NCBI GenBank assembly: GCA_905221605.1
Contig: CAJNDS010002013.1
Coordinates: 587,877-622,876 of the forward strand
DNA length: 35,000 bases
Direction: 5' to 3'
Origin: Symbiodinium natans
Taxonomy: Eukaryota > Sar > Dinophyceae > Suessiales > Symbiodiniaceae
Each line of letters opens with the position of its first letter. Position 1 is the stretch's first letter. This document shows, piece by piece, positions 34,406 to 35,000 of this stretch. A program made the translations under genes and the position numbers. The notes beneath the pieces are model-generated. The model worked only from the letters and a program-made list of their open reading frames with translations. It was not told the origin of the DNA and did not search any database.

Positions 34406-35000
34406 ATGACCATCCTAGATTATAGCAAGTGTGAAGCGTGTAAGAAACTTAAAAATACAAAATCAATATTATTAAGTAAAATATTACCTGAAGTTTTAAG
34501 TGATAAAATCGTTTCATATGATTGTTGTAATTATTGTGGTGATATGAGAGCAAAAGAACAAGAAGATAAAACGACTGAACACTTGAGTAAGATTGAAAAG
34601 CAAATACAATATTTTAGAAGAACTAGATTTTCTGCGTTTAATGAATATGGTAGAAGCAAGAATAGAGAAATGAAAGCACTGATACACATAATTGAAATAA
34701 GCAACAATCCTTTTAAGAATGTTTTAAAATCATATGTTAGGAACTGCTATAGAATATTATTATATGATTTCTGTAAGATTATTCATATGTTATATGATAA
34801 AGAATGGTTAAAAGAATATATAAGCACTTGCACAAACATACTTACAATAAAATATAGCTGGTATAGAAAAACATACCCTGATAAAATGCTGTTTAAATTA
34901 TTAGTTTATGAATATTTAAACAATTTAATATTTCTTGATAAGAAGTATATTAATAATGATGAACTTAAAATTTATTTGAATGATGTATTTGATGATTATA
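34406..35000 (+). CDS. Unknown protein with N-terminal Cys4 zinc knuckle, cut by window end
   Basis: Open from the ATG at 34406 to the last base, at least 198 codons, so the C-terminus is missing. C9/C12 (CEAC) and C41/C44 (CNYC, with C40 adjacent) form a likely Cys4 site, followed by a basic helix. The remainder is Tyr/Lys/Ile-rich and helical (for example YLNNLIFLDKKYINN). The knuckle resembles that of the 60-residue protein at 21064-21246. Function unknown. Confidence 0.65.
   Translation, partial: MTILDYSKCEACKKLKNTKSILLSKILPEVLSDKIVSYDCCNYCGDMRAKEQEDKTTEHLSKIEKQIQYFRRTRFSAFNEYGRSKNREMKALIHIIEISNNPFKNVLKSYVRNCYRILLYDFCKIIHMLYDKEWLKEYISTCTNILTIKYSWYRKTYPDKMLFKLLVYEYLNNLIFLDKKYINNDELKIYLNDVFDDY

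Larger units (their letters stand above)
17150..35000 (+). mobile_element. Polinton-like / adintovirus-type endogenous DNA virus, left part
   Basis: Composition turns abruptly AT-rich near 17.22 kb and stays so to the window end, with near-continuous intact ORFs. Hallmarks of the Polinton/adintovirus/PLV assemblage are present: type-B DNA polymerase, rve integrase, A32-type packaging ATPase, double-jelly-roll major capsid and penton-like minor capsid. The left border is approximate. GACTTAAAGGGA occurs twice (17158-17169 and 17210-17221), around a perfect palindrome CCCCTTAAGGGG (17173-17184), next to an (AGCCC)n tract at about 17131-17150. The right end is beyond 35,000, so terminal repeats, target duplication and the usual Ulp1-like maturation protease were not seen. 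Confidence 0.9.

Overview
The window joins two very different kinds of DNA. Bases 1 to about 13,260 are a eukaryotic subtelomeric mosaic. TTTAGGG/CCCTAAA telomere-type heptamers (the Arabidopsis-type repeat, also found in green algae, several alveolates and other protists) occur as perfect arrays and as many degenerate copies in both orientations. They are mixed with homopolymer C/G runs, microsatellites, short tandem repeats and at least two families of small fold-back (MITE-like) elements. I see no convincing gene there. The host is best described as a protist or alga with a plant-type telomere repeat; I cannot name it.

From about 13.3 to 17.15 kb lies more ordinary host sequence. It holds two intronless-looking, moderate-GC genes: a Lys/Asp-rich protein with a C-terminal ubiquitin-like domain (14298-14963), and a 200-residue protein ending in a CaaX prenylation box (15211-15813). 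The second is followed by a 30-bp hairpin-forming minisatellite. A roughly 63-bp tandem repeat made of telomere-like words (16535-16880) precedes the next region.

From about 17.15 kb to the window end the DNA becomes strongly AT-rich and densely coding. This is an endogenous or integrated Polinton/Maverick-like DNA virus (polinton-like virus / adintovirus-type gene set). It carries a type-B DNA polymerase with an embedded endonuclease VII-like HNH module, an A32/FtsK-type packaging ATPase, a double-jelly-roll major capsid protein, a penton-like minor capsid protein and a retroviral-type (rve) integrase. It also carries a large fibre protein with a self-cleaving S74 chaperone domain, a class-3 lipase-like protein, and about a dozen small conserved or unknown proteins, several with zinc fingers. 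All ORFs look intact and use standard stops. The right end is outside the window, so terminal inverted repeats and target-site duplication cannot be checked.

The layout is: short ORF plus polB (+), four small genes (-), ATPase (+), a block with myristoylated protein, fibre, MCP, small basic protein and lipase (-), then penton, zinc-finger and virion-associated candidates, integrase and early-type small genes (+). Two recurring upstream signals divide the genes. TCTA in AT-rich sequence lies 14-23 nt before the ATG of many morphogenesis genes, often at the centre of an inverted repeat. ACTTAAAG lies 29-35 nt before the ATG of the short ORF next to polB and of three genes around the integrase. 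The TCTA signal resembles the Cafeteria roenbergensis virus late promoter shared by the virophage Mavirus, and the intergenic hairpins resemble mimivirus-type mRNA 3'-end hairpins. Together they suggest that this element may use a giant virus's transcription machinery; this is an inference.
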